Below, in pieces: positions 1 to 9,295 of a stretch of 38,417 nt of DNA. Each line of letters starts with the position of its first letter. Position 1 is the first letter of the stretch. The position numbers and the translations under genes were made by a program. The DNA is taken from contig CANFZL010000003.1 of NCBI GenBank assembly GCA_947451205.1, positions 1-38,417 of the forward strand. The letters run 5' to 3'. The notes beneath the pieces were generated by a model that worked only from the letters and a program-made list of their open reading frames with translations, was not told where the DNA came from and searched no databases. Origin of the DNA: Comamonadaceae bacterium (GTDB lineage: Bacteria; Pseudomonadota; Gammaproteobacteria; Burkholderiales; Burkholderiaceae_C).

Positions 1-61
1 CGCGCTTTCTCTGAATAAGCCGGAATGACGTGATTTTACGCCGCCCCTGCTGTGTTCAATG

Positions 62-1381
62 TCAGTGGAACTGCTCTTCTTCGGTTGAACCGGTGAGAGC
101 CGTCACGCTGGACTTGCCGCCTTGAATCGCCGTGGTGACTTCATCGAAGTAACCGGTACCCACTTCTTGCTGGTGCGAGACAAAGGTGTAGCCACGGTCG
201 CGGGCTGCGAATTCAGGCTCTTGCACCTTCTCGATGTACGCCGTCATACCGCGCTTGACGTAGTCTTGCGACAAGTCGTACATGTTGTACCACATGGAGT
301 GAATGCCAGCGAGCGTGATGAACTGGTACTTGTAACCCATGGCGCCGAGCTCGCGCTGGAACTTGGCGATGGTCGCATCGTCCAAGTTTTTCTTCCAGTT
401 GAACGATGGCGAGCAGTTGTAGGCCAGCATTTTTCCCGGGTGAACCTTGTGCACGGCGTCGGCAAATTTCTTGGCAAATGCCAAGTCAGGCGTACCAGTT
501 TCGCACCACACCAAATCGGCGTAATGGGCGTAGGCAACAGCGCGGGAAACGGCTTGGTCCATGCCTTTGCGGGTTTTGTAAAAACCTTCGGAAGTGCGCT
601 CGCCGGTCAAGAAAGGCTTATCGGTCTCGTCGTAGTCGGAGGTCAACAAATCTGCTGCTTCAGCATCCGTACGGGCAATCACCAGCGTCGGCACGCCACA
701 GACGTCGGCCGCCATGCGGGCTGCGATCAACTTCTGGCAGGCTTCGCGTGTTGGCAACAACACCTTGCCGCCCATGTGGCCGCACTTCTTGACGGAGGCC
801 AGTTGGTCTTCCCAGTGCACAGCACCTGCGCCAGCCTTGATCATGGACTTCATCAGCTCGAAGGCATTCAGCACGCCGCCGAAACCGGCTTCAGCATCGG
901 CCACGATAGGGGCGAAGTAATCGATGTACTCCTTGTCGCCGGCGTCAATGCCTTTGGCGTGCTGGATCTCGTCTGCACGGCGGAAAGTGTTGTTGATGGT
1001 CTCAACCACTTTCGGCACCGAGTCCACGGGGTACAGCGACTGATCGGGGTACATCGAGGAATACGTGTTGTTGTCTGCAGCCACCTGCCAGCCTGACAAA
1101 TAAATCGCCTTCACGCCGGCCTTGACTTGTTGCATGGCCTGACCACCGGTCAGCGCGCCCAGCGTGTTGACATAAGCCTCGGTGTGCAGCAGGTTCCAGA
1201 GCTTTTCGGCACCGCGGCGGGCCAGCGTGTGCTCAATCGGGAACGAGCCGCGCAAGCGGACCACGTCAGCCGCGCTGTAACCGCGCTTGATGCCTTTCCA
1301 GCGGGGATTGGTCGCCCAATCTTTTTCGAGGACGGCAATTTGCTGTTCGCGGCTGAGTTGTTCGGTGAGGTGCTGTGGCAT
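62..1381 (-). CDS. aceA: isocitrate lyase
   Basis: 439-aa ORF with the ICL active-site motif [11 protein letters not shown] and strong ICL-like sequence throughout ([16 protein letters not shown]). Confidence 0.97.
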   Translation of the reverse strand: MPQHLTEQLSREQQIAVLEKDWATNPRWKGIKRGYSAADVVRLRGSFPIEHTLARRGAEKLWNLLHTEAYVNTLGALTGGQAMQQVKAGVKAIYLSGWQVAADNNTYSSMYPDQSLYPVDSVPKVVETINNTFRRADEIQHAKGIDAGDKEYIDYFAPIVADAEAGFGGVLNAFELMKSMIKAGAGAVHWEDQLASVKKCGHMGGKVLLPTREACQKLIAARMAADVCGVPTLVIARTDAEAADLLTSDYDETDKPFLTGERTSEGFYKTRKGMDQAVSRAVAYAHYADLVWCETGTPDLAFAKKFADAVHKVHPGKMLAYNCSPSFNWKKNLDDATIAKFQRELGAMGYKYQFITLAGIHSMWYNMYDLSQDYVKRGMTAYIEKVQEPEFAARDRGYTFVSHQQEVGTGYFDEVTTAIQGGKSSVTALTGSTEEEQFH

Positions 1382-1494
1382 GTGATCACTCCAGAAGTTA
1401 AAGAAAAACCGGGTAACAAAGCAGGTGACTCAAGTGGCGAGGTGTTCTCGCTGTGGATCTTGTGACGCCCTCTTTGTTGGTGACTTCACTTTAA

Positions 1495-1508
1495 GTCTTC
1501 TAGAAGAC
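1495..1508. promoter_or_regulatory. perfect 14-bp palindrome GTCTTCTAGAAGAC, candidate operator upstream of aceA
   Basis: Read directly: the sequence is its own reverse complement; lies about 115 bp upstream of the aceA start. Confidence 0.55.
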
Positions 1509-1520
1509 CAATTAATGCTC

Positions 1521-1542
1521 TTATGTCTTATATAAGATATAA
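1521..1542. promoter_or_regulatory. 22-bp near-perfect palindrome TTATGTCTTATATAAGATATAA, candidate operator upstream of aceA
   Basis: One mismatched symmetric pair; core TCTTATATAAGA (1526-1537) is perfect and shares TCTT-N4-AAGA with the 1495-1508 site. Confidence 0.55.
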
Positions 1543-1598
1543 ATATTAATGAATAAAATCAATGGGATACAAGTTTAATATCACGATGCAAAAAATGA

Positions 1599-1615
1599 TT
1601 TCTCATATTGAGAAA
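1599..1615. promoter_or_regulatory. 17-bp inverted repeat TTTCTCA-TAT-TGAGAAA, candidate regulator site
   Basis: Perfect 7-bp arms around a 3-nt spacer in the AT-rich aceA upstream region. Confidence 0.4.
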
Positions 1616-1850
1616 ATATGATGCAATGCAACATGAACTCATATCGTATTATGAAAAGTCTTTTGACTGCATGAAAAAAAACAAGGGCGGAATTCAATTT
1701 GCCGCTACGAGCGCAGCATTCCTCATCGCTGCGAGCAAAGCGCGGCAGTCTAGCGGCCCGAATTCGAAGTCATGGATGGCCGCGCTGAGCTCGCCAAGAC
1801 GATCAAAAACAACCAGCTCATAAAAAGTAAAAAAATCGCAGCGCAGAGGC

Positions 1851-2762
1851 CTAAACCGAACGACTTTCCCGAGCAGCGCGCACAGCGGCGTTGATCTCCC
1901 GCAGACGCTGACGTTGCGCCCTGGCCATGATCACGCTATAGGTCATGATGCCAACGCTCACCACGGCAATCAGCAAAGTGGCGGCTGCATAAATAGACGG
2001 GTTGATGCCGCGTCGTGCGTAGCCAAAAATGACCTGCGGCAAGGTGGTCACACCGGGGCCAGACAAGAATTCAGAAATCACCACATCGTCAAATGACAGC
2101 GTGAATGTCAGCAGCCAGGCGGCCACCATGGCGGGTGCGATGCTCGGCAGCGTGACCAGAAAAAACACCTGCAATGGCCGACAACCCAAGTCCATCGCCG
2201 CCTCTTCAATTGAACGGTCCATTTCACGCAATCGCGACTGAATCACCACCGTCGCGTAAGCCATACCCAGCAAAGTATGGCCCAACACAATCGTGCCCAT
2301 GCCGCGGTCTGGCCAACCCACCGTGCGCTGCACAGCGACCATCATCAGCAACAACGACAAGCCAATGATCACCTCCGGCATGACCAGCGGCGCATTCACC
2401 AAGCCAACGAAAATTGGACGACCACGAAAGCGCTCGTAGCGTACCAGCACGAAAGCCGCCATCGCCCCCAGCACGGCCGACAGCGTAGCCGTCAGCAGCG
2501 CCACTTTGAGCGACAAAAAGAAGCCCGCGACCAATCGTGTATCAGCCCAGAGAGCGCTGTACCAACGAAATGAAAAGCCGGTGAAAACGCCGTCTTGACG
2601 CGTGCTGTTGAAAGAAAAAACCACCAAAAAGACCAGCGGCGCGTACAAGAAAAGATAGACTGCAACCAGCCAAAAACGGCCCAGGTGCGCCTGGAGAAAA
2701 CGACTGATCACGCGCATCTCAAGCCTTACCTTTCTCACCGGATGGCGAACTCGGCTTGGCAC
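1851..2762 (-). CDS. potI: putrescine ABC transporter permease PotI
   Basis: 303 aa, binding-protein-dependent permease with EEAAMDLG EAA loop; last gene of a potFGHI-order operon. Confidence 0.92.
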   Translation of the reverse strand: MPSRVRHPVRKVRLEMRVISRFLQAHLGRFWLVAVYLFLYAPLVFLVVFSFNSTRQDGVFTGFSFRWYSALWADTRLVAGFFLSLKVALLTATLSAVLGAMAAFVLVRYERFRGRPIFVGLVNAPLVMPEVIIGLSLLLMMVAVQRTVGWPDRGMGTIVLGHTLLGMAYATVVIQSRLREMDRSIEEAAMDLGCRPLQVFFLVTLPSIAPAMVAAWLLTFTLSFDDVVISEFLSGPGVTTLPQVIFGYARRGINPSIYAAATLLIAVVSVGIMTYSVIMARAQRQRLREINAAVRAARESRSV

Positions 2763-3666
2763 TGTAATGGTAGTAAAGCGCCAGCGGAAAGAGAATCAAG
2801 ACAATCATGACGACAGCCAAGGCCGAGGCGCGAGGCCAGTTGTTGCTGCTGAACATTTCGTCCCACACCACCCGGCCGATCATGATGTTTTCAGCGCCGC
2901 CCAGCAGGGACGGAATAACGAATTCACCGATGCTCGGAATAAAAACCAGCATGGCACCCGAAATAATGCCAGCCTTGCTCAACGGCACGGTGATCAGCCA
3001 AAACGCTTGCCACGGACTGGCGCCCAGATCATGCGCGGCCTCCAACAAGCTGAGATCCATTTTCACCAGCGTCGCGTACAGAGGCAGCACCATGAAAGGC
3101 AAGTACACATAAGTCATGCCGACCAGCATCGAGATGTCGTTGTACAGCATCTGAATGGGCTGGTTGATCAAGCCCAGCGCCATCAGCGCGTTGTTGATGA
3201 CGCCTTGGTCTGCCAGGATGCCTTTCCAAGCGTAGACGCGCAGCAAGAAAGACGTCCAAAACGGCAGCATCACCAACATCAATAAAGACGGCCGAATGCA
3301 CGGCTTGGAGCGCGCAATGAAGTATGCAAACGGATAACCGATCAGCAGACACAACAAAGTAGTGAAGAAGGCGTACTTCAGCGAGGTTGCGTACGCATCC
3401 ATGTAAATGGTTAGTCCAAAACCGGTGCTGGCATCCCAAAAAATGGCGACGTAGTTGTCGTACTTCAAAACGAAGCGCCAAACACCGTCGGCCGAAGCGA
3501 TCAAGGGCGCGAAGGGGTCTACGCCGCTGCCCATGTCGGTGATGCTGATGCGCAGCAAGATCAGACACGGCAAGACGAAAAAAACCAGCAGCCAAAGAAA
3601 CGGCACACCGATGACAAAACGGCGCCCGGGCTGGAGCTTGAACGCCAACAGATCTTTCATGGTCAC
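2719..3666 (-). CDS. potH: putrescine ABC transporter permease PotH
   Basis: 315 aa multi-TM permease with LLEAAHDLGAS EAA motif; overlaps potI. Confidence 0.92.
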   Translation of the reverse strand: MTMKDLLAFKLQPGRRFVIGVPFLWLLVFFVLPCLILLRISITDMGSGVDPFAPLIASADGVWRFVLKYDNYVAIFWDASTGFGLTIYMDAYATSLKYAFFTTLLCLLIGYPFAYFIARSKPCIRPSLLMLVMLPFWTSFLLRVYAWKGILADQGVINNALMALGLINQPIQMLYNDISMLVGMTYVYLPFMVLPLYATLVKMDLSLLEAAHDLGASPWQAFWLITVPLSKAGIISGAMLVFIPSIGEFVIPSLLGGAENIMIGRVVWDEMFSSNNWPRASALAVVMIVLILFPLALYYHYSAKPSSPSGEKGKA

Positions 3667-3670
3667 GGTC

Positions 3671-4783
3671 TCAAGCGGTCAGTGTCACGGCGGCTGAGTC
3701 GCTCCACCAAAAAAACACTGCATCGTTCCAGCTGATGTGGCTGAGGTCTTGCCGGGCTGTGTTGCCTTCGGTGACCTTCACCATTTTGCCGCTTGGCATT
3801 TCCACGACGAAGGTGCTGTAACTGCCAAAGTAAGCGATCTCTCGAACCGTGCCTGTGAAAAGGTTGTACTGGGCATCAGGCCGACTTTTGGCGATATGGA
3901 TTTTCTCAGGCCGAACGGCGACTGCTAGCGCCATGCCTGGCGTGCCGCTGATGCCGTGCCCGACACGGATCACGCCCTCAGATGTGGTGATCTCGCAGAG
4001 ATCCGGCTCATCCAGACTGAGCACGCCGTCGAACAAATTGGCCTGGCCAATAAAGTCAGCGACAAAGCGGCAATTCGGGTGCTCATAAATCTCGCGCGGC
4101 GTGCCCACCTGCAACACGCGCCCTTCGCTCATCACCGCAATGCGCGAAGCCATCGACATGGCTTCTTCTTGATCATGCGTGACCATCACGCAGGTCACCC
4201 CGACTGACTCAATGATGTTGACCAGCTCGAACTGGGTTTGCTCACGCAGTTTTTTATCGAGTGCGCCCAAGGGCTCGTCCAGCAACAAGAGCTGCGGCCG
4301 TTTGGCTAAGCTGCGCGCCAGCGCCACACGCTGCTGCTGCCCCCCCGACAACTGGTGCGGCTTGCGCTTGGCAAAAGCCGTGAGTTGCACCAGCCGCAGC
4401 ATCTCCTCGACCCGTTCAGTGATCTCGGCCTTGGGCAGGCCCTCACGCTTCAGACCAAAGGCGATGTTGTCCCAAACGCTGAGGTGCGGAAACAGCGCAT
4501 AAGACTGAAACATCATGTTGATCGGCCGCTCGTAAGGCGCCAATGATGAGATCTCTGCGCCATCCAGCATCACGGAACCCGATGTCGGCGCTTCAAAGCC
4601 GGCCAACATGCGCAGCAAAGTCGACTTGCCACAGCCCGAACTGCCGAGCAGCGCAAATATTTCGCCCTTGTTGACGCTCAGGGACACGTCGTTGACCGCG
4701 ATAGCATCGTCGAATTTTTTGACGATACCGTCAGCCCTCAAAAACCCAAGGGCGCTTGCAGCAGGCAGATTCATATCGTTCAC
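3671..4783 (-). CDS. potG: polyamine ABC transporter ATP-binding protein PotG
   Basis: Walker A GSSGCGKST, signature LSGGQQQRVALARSL, Walker B LLLLDEPLGALD; C-terminal TOBE-like region. Confidence 0.94.
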   Translation of the reverse strand: MNDMNLPAASALGFLRADGIVKKFDDAIAVNDVSLSVNKGEIFALLGSSGCGKSTLLRMLAGFEAPTSGSVMLDGAEISSLAPYERPINMMFQSYALFPHLSVWDNIAFGLKREGLPKAEITERVEEMLRLVQLTAFAKRKPHQLSGGQQQRVALARSLAKRPQLLLLDEPLGALDKKLREQTQFELVNIIESVGVTCVMVTHDQEEAMSMASRIAVMSEGRVLQVGTPREIYEHPNCRFVADFIGQANLFDGVLSLDEPDLCEITTSEGVIRVGHGISGTPGMALAVAVRPEKIHIAKSRPDAQYNLFTGTVREIAYFGSYSTFVVEMPSGKMVKVTEGNTARQDLSHISWNDAVFFWWSDSAAVTLTA

Positions 4784-5910
4784 TGCCCTCTTTTGAAGGC
4801 AGTGAACGCATTGGCCATAGAAGCTCGAGCTTCGTTGCTGAAGCTGGCCGGAGAGATCATTTTCTGCAGGTTGACGGCGTCCGGGAAGACCGCTGTGTCT
4901 TGTGCAATCTCAGGCTTCACACTTTGCAAGCTGGCCTTGTTGGCGGTGGCGTAATGCAACTCATTGGTCAGAGATGCCGAAACATCCGGACGCAAAAAAT
5001 AGTTGATGAAGGCATGCGCGTTGTTCGGATGCTTGGCGTCTTGGGGAATCGCCAGCGTGTCGAAAAAGATCAAACCGCCGGTGCTCGGCAGTAGGGCTTG
5101 AATGTCATTGCCATTCTTATTGTCAATCGCGCGTTGTCGAGCGATGTTGATGTCGCCCGCCCAAGCCAGCGCCACGCAGGCCTTTCCGCTCGCCAGATCG
5201 TCAATCATGGTGCTGCTGAACATACGAATGTGCGGCCGTACTTTGGCCAGCATGACAGAGGCTGCCTGATGGTCAGCTGGTTCGTTGGAATAAGCGTTTT
5301 TGCCCAAGTAATGCAGGGCCGGCGGGATCACTTCAGTCGGTGAATCCAAAAAGGCGATGCCGCATGATTTAAGTTTTTCGGTGTAAGTCGGGTTGAACAC
5401 CAGTTCCCAAGCGTTGGCGGGTATTGAAGTATTGCCCAGCGCTGCAGCGACTTTGCCTTTGTTAATTCCGACAGTGGTGAAGCTCCAAGCCCAAGGCACT
5501 AGGTACTGATTGCCGGGGTCAATCGCCGACAGCTTATCCATGATGGCCGGGTCGAGGTTGGCCGCGTTCGGTAGCTTGGCTTGGTCAAGTTTGAGCAGTA
5601 AGCCACCATCGATTTGCGGCTTGGCGAACACTGCGCCGGGCACCACGATGTCATAACCGGTGTTGCCTGCGACCAGCTTGGCGTGCAGGGCTTCATTGTT
5701 TTCAAAGGTCTGGTAGTTGACCTTGATGCCGGTTTCTTGCGTGAAGTTGGCCACCATGTCCTGGGCGATATAGTCGGGCCAGTTGTAGACGTTCAGAACT
5801 TTTTCTTCTGTGCCAGCGGCTGTTGCGGCGGTTGTCTTAGTCTCGTCTTTCTGACCGCAGGCCGTCAAAGCCAGCGCTGACAAAGCCAATGACCACAAGT
5901 ACTTGTTCAT
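4780..5910 (-). CDS. potF: putrescine-binding periplasmic protein PotF
   Basis: Lipoprotein-like signal ALTACGQ; LNVYNWPDYIAQDMV is typical of PotD/PotF; overlaps potG by 4 bp. Confidence 0.94.
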   Translation of the reverse strand: MNKYLWSLALSALALTACGQKDETKTTAATAAGTEEKVLNVYNWPDYIAQDMVANFTQETGIKVNYQTFENNEALHAKLVAGNTGYDIVVPGAVFAKPQIDGGLLLKLDQAKLPNAANLDPAIMDKLSAIDPGNQYLVPWAWSFTTVGINKGKVAAALGNTSIPANAWELVFNPTYTEKLKSCGIAFLDSPTEVIPPALHYLGKNAYSNEPADHQAASVMLAKVRPHIRMFSSTMIDDLASGKACVALAWAGDINIARQRAIDNKNGNDIQALLPSTGGLIFFDTLAIPQDAKHPNNAHAFINYFLRPDVSASLTNELHYATANKASLQSVKPEIAQDTAVFPDAVNLQKMISPASFSNEARASMANAFTAFKRGQ

Positions 5911-6025
5911 GATGTTCTTGAATCCGTGAAGCAGGTTGCAACAAGCGCCAAGCCACCCCTGGCCGGCTTGAGAAAAGCGGATTGTAAGAGCTATCTGAAG
6001 AGTCTTGAGCCGGCTTGCGAGGCGC

Positions 6026-6733
6026 TCAGACCGTCACGCACCAAGGAGCGGAGTCATGCACCAATCCCATCCACAAAGCCCAAACTGAATTGGCCAGCAA
6101 TGCAGCGCCCGCCAGCCTGATGGCCCATGCGCCAGAACCTGGCCCCCGCAACCGTAACCACAACCAAGGCCCCGCCATCAGACTAATGCCGCTGCCCACA
6201 GCAAAAAGTGCCATAACGCCTGCCCCTTGAACGGCGCTAGAGCTGAGAGCTGCCACCAGCACGGCCGAATAAAGCAAGCCGCAAGGCAGCAGCGACCAAG
6301 CTGCGCCGAGTACCAGCGGGGCAACCGAACTGGCCGCCTTACCCGCTCCTTGCGTGGCGTTACGAATGCGGCGCCAAACTTGGCGAGCACCCACATCCAG
6401 CCAAACCGGTTGGCGCGCTTGCAGCATCAACATCAAGCCCAACATGGCTGCGGCCACATGCAGCAGGGCCCAAACCGGACGCAATGCCGCCGACTGAATA
6501 CTCAGCCATCCAAGCCCTTGTACAGAGGCCGCTGCAAAACCACCCAAGGCTGAATAACCGGCCAGCCGACCGAGCTGAAAAGTCCACAGCGCACGGGCAT
6601 TGGAGCTGCTTGTTGCCCTACCGACCGCAACTGAACGCCCCATCGCCCCGCAAGCAGCACCGCACATGGCCACGCAATGCGGCCCGCCAGCGAGTCCCAT
6701 GAGCAAGGCGGTAACGGCCAAACTGGTTTGCAT
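6026..6733 (-). CDS. TauE/SafE-like (UreH-type) membrane protein, cbb3-cluster associated
   Basis: 235 aa multi-TM protein with GLAGGPHCVAMCGAACGA N-terminal motif; start codon abuts the hemN stop codon. Confidence 0.8.
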   Translation of the reverse strand: MQTSLAVTALLMGLAGGPHCVAMCGAACGAMGRSVAVGRATSSSNARALWTFQLGRLAGYSALGGFAAASVQGLGWLSIQSAALRPVWALLHVAAAMLGLMLMLQARQPVWLDVGARQVWRRIRNATQGAGKAASSVAPLVLGAAWSLLPCGLLYSAVLVAALSSSAVQGAGVMALFAVGSGISLMAGPWLWLRLRGPGSGAWAIRLAGAALLANSVWALWMGLVHDSAPWCVTV

Positions 6734-8116
6734 TTAGATAATTTTAGAAAACTTGCTGCGGTTGCGATCGGCTTGTAAATAGCGGTCAAAGACCATGGCG
6801 ACGGCGCGCACAAAAAACCAGCCTTGTGCAGTGACTTCGATCCCGCTCGAGTTCAACGTGACCAAGCCCTGCCCCACCAGTTCGTCCAACGCTTCCATCT
6901 CATTGGCAAAGTAGCACTTGAAGTCAATCAACAATGCCAGCTCTATGGACTCAAACTGAAGCTGCCCCTGACACATCAGCGCCATGATGACGACGCGCCG
7001 CACCAAGTCGTCTCGCGTCAGCGCCAAGCCGCGCACGACAGGCAGCCGACCTTGATCCAGCAGGTCGTAATAGGCCTCAATGGTTTTGGCATTCTGGCTG
7101 TAAGTGGCACCGACGCGGCCAATCGCCGACACGCCCAGCGCGATCAAATCGCAGTCCGGCTGGGTGCTGTAACCTTGAAAATTACGGTGCAGCCTGCCTT
7201 GTCGCTTGGCCACAGCCAGTGCATCATTTGGCAGCGCAAAATGATCCATGCCAATATAGACGTAGCCAGCAGCTTCAAATGCAGTCAGCGAACGTGAGAG
7301 CATCGAAATCTTCGCTGCGGCAGTGGGCAACTCGGCCGTGATGATGCGCCGCTGCGGTTTGAAACGCTCCGGCAAATGCGCGTAGGCATACAGCGCAACG
7401 CGGTCTGGCCGAAGCAGCGCCACCTGAGTCAACGTCCGGTCAAATGACTCAGGAGTTTGCATTGGCAGGCCATAAATCAGATCAATATTGATCGACTCAA
7501 AGCCCAAATGCCGCGCTGATTCGACCAATGCGAAAACTTGCTCAGCGGGTTGCACGCGATGCACGGATTTTTGAACCATCGGATCAAAATCCTGCACGCC
7601 GAAACTCAAACGGTTAAAGCCCAGCTCAGCCAGAACGGCCAAACGCTTGGCATCAACAGTACGCGGATCAACTTCAATGGCGTATTCGCCACCGGGGGCA
7701 AAATTAAAACTGCGGCGCAACATCGTCATCAAGCTGCGCAACTCATCGTCTGATAAGAAAGTCGGCGTCCCACCACCCAAATGCAACTGACTGATGACCT
7801 GTCCGGCACCCAGATGCGCGGTGTGAAAATCGACTTCACGACTCAAATAACGCAGGTACTCTTCAGCACGTTCATGGTGCTTGGTGACGATTTTGTTGCA
7901 GGCACAGTAATAGCAGAGCGACTCGCAAAAAGGAATGTGAACATAAAGTGACAACGGCATGTTCATCGACGCAGCAGCAGACCGGCGCAACTTCATGGCT
8001 TGCACATATTCCTCAGCAGTGAAGGCATCGACAAACCGATCAGCTGTTGGGTACGAGGTATACCGCGGACCATTGAGGTCAAAACGTCGCAGTAGGTCGT
8101 TTGAGACGGCACTCAT
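6734..8116 (-). CDS. hemN: oxygen-independent coproporphyrinogen III oxidase
   Basis: Radical SAM motif CESLCYYCACN, HLGGGTPTFL, 460 aa, HemN C-terminal region. Confidence 0.96.
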   Translation of the reverse strand: MSAVSNDLLRRFDLNGPRYTSYPTADRFVDAFTAEEYVQAMKLRRSAAASMNMPLSLYVHIPFCESLCYYCACNKIVTKHHERAEEYLRYLSREVDFHTAHLGAGQVISQLHLGGGTPTFLSDDELRSLMTMLRRSFNFAPGGEYAIEVDPRTVDAKRLAVLAELGFNRLSFGVQDFDPMVQKSVHRVQPAEQVFALVESARHLGFESINIDLIYGLPMQTPESFDRTLTQVALLRPDRVALYAYAHLPERFKPQRRIITAELPTAAAKISMLSRSLTAFEAAGYVYIGMDHFALPNDALAVAKRQGRLHRNFQGYSTQPDCDLIALGVSAIGRVGATYSQNAKTIEAYYDLLDQGRLPVVRGLALTRDDLVRRVVIMALMCQGQLQFESIELALLIDFKCYFANEMEALDELVGQGLVTLNSSGIEVTAQGWFFVRAVAMVFDRYLQADRNRSKFSKII

Positions 8117-8179
8117 GATTCAATCCTTTTGATCCCTTGAACAATGCTGCTACTTTGCCGCTTCTCTGTGCGGACTGCG

Positions 8180-8193
8180 TTGATGTGGATCAA
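8180..8193. promoter_or_regulatory. FNR box TTGAT-GTGG-ATCAA in the hemN/fnr intergenic region
   Basis: Exact match to the FNR/Anr consensus TTGAT-N4-ATCAA. Confidence 0.85.
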
Positions 8194-8292
8194 GCAACTC
8201 AGCACATTCATCCGCAAATTGATGAGTATGCTCAGCCATAGAAAACCAAATGATCGCTAGGAGAAATACCCAGAGTCAACGAAAATCGCCAA

Positions 8293-9012
8293 ATGAACAA
8301 GGAATCCATTAAAGTCGCCTGCTCGAATTGCAACTTACGCGAGTTGTGCTTGCCACTGGGTCTGAATGCACAAGAACTTGTTCGCGTTGACGAACTCGTC
8401 GCCACCCGTCGCATCGTCAAAAGGGGTACCTCGCTGTTTCACAACGGTGAAAAATTCACTTCGCTGTATGCGATACGCAGTGGTTTTTTTAAAACCAGTG
8501 TCACCACTGAAGATGGCCGCGACCAAGTCACTGGTTTTCAGATGGCCGGTGAAATCATCGGCTTGGACGGTATCGTCAACGACCTGCACACCTGCGACGC
8601 TATCGCCCTGGAAGACGCCGAAGTCTGCGTCATGCCGTTCGAGCGCATTGAAGAAATTTCGCGCGAAGTCACTGCACTTCAGCACCATGTGCACAAAGTT
8701 ATGAGCCGTGAAATTGTGCGTGAGCATGGCGTCATGTTGCTGCTCGGAAGTATGCGAGCGGAAGAACGCTTGGCTGCATTTTTGCTCAATCTGGTACAGC
8801 GCTTGCAGGCCCGTGGATTTTCTAAAACTGAATTGATTCTGCGGATGACGCGTGAAGAGATTGGCAGCTATTTGGGCATGAAGCTAGAAACCGTCAGCCG
8901 CACTTTTTCGAAGTTTTCAGAAGACGGCGTCGTCGAAGTCAAACAACGACAAATCAATATCCGTGATGCCGAGGCGCTCAAACGCATCGTCAATTCGCAA
9001 GTCAGTCACTGA
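8293..9012 (+). CDS. fnr: FNR-type [4Fe-4S] Crp-family transcriptional regulator
   Basis: N-terminal CSNCNLRELC plus distal LHTC cysteine; HTH EEIGSYLGMKLETVSRTFSKF with the E..SR recognition pattern. Confidence 0.95.
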   Translation: MNKESIKVACSNCNLRELCLPLGLNAQELVRVDELVATRRIVKRGTSLFHNGEKFTSLYAIRSGFFKTSVTTEDGRDQVTGFQMAGEIIGLDGIVNDLHTCDAIALEDAEVCVMPFERIEEISREVTALQHHVHKVMSREIVREHGVMLLLGSMRAEERLAAFLLNLVQRLQARGFSKTELILRMTREEIGSYLGMKLETVSRTFSKFSEDGVVEVKQRQINIRDAEALKRIVNSQVSH

Positions 9013-9295
9013 GCCCTGATTCATTGACCTGATAGTCAGGCTTAGACAGCCATAAAACCAAGCTACAGCAAGCCATGCTGATAGACCAAAATAAAAAGAA
9101 AGCCACGGTGTAAACACCTTGGCGCGTTGGCATAGATGCATGTCCAGACCAGTTCAATTCGCTAGGGTCAACCACGGCAAACACCAAAGCCTCAAGCAGA
9201 CATGCTGCCAAAAAAGAAGGCCATAAGATCAAGCCTGCATTGCGCAGTTTGGATGATTCAAACTCTGATGCCATCGGTATCTCAAGGTTTTTCAT
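9002..9295 (-). CDS. small two-TM uncharacterised membrane protein in the cbb3 cluster
   Basis: ORF track starts at 9364, but the internal ATG at 9295 (MKNLEIPMASEFES...) fits better, overlapping the fixH-like end by only 14 bp; two hydrophobic segments. Confidence 0.7.
   Translation of the reverse strand: MKNLEIPMASEFESSKLRNAGLILWPSFLAACLLEALVFAVVDPSELNWSGHASMPTRQGVYTVAFFLFWSISMACCSLVLWLSKPDYQVNESGLSD

Noticed and set aside
122-1096. 324-aa plus-strand ORF antisense to aceA
   Set aside because: Overlaps conserved isocitrate lyase; antisense composition.
4340-4346. C7 run in potG as a possible slippage site
   Set aside because: Encodes the conserved ABC signature LSGGQQQR and is short; no sign of frameshift.
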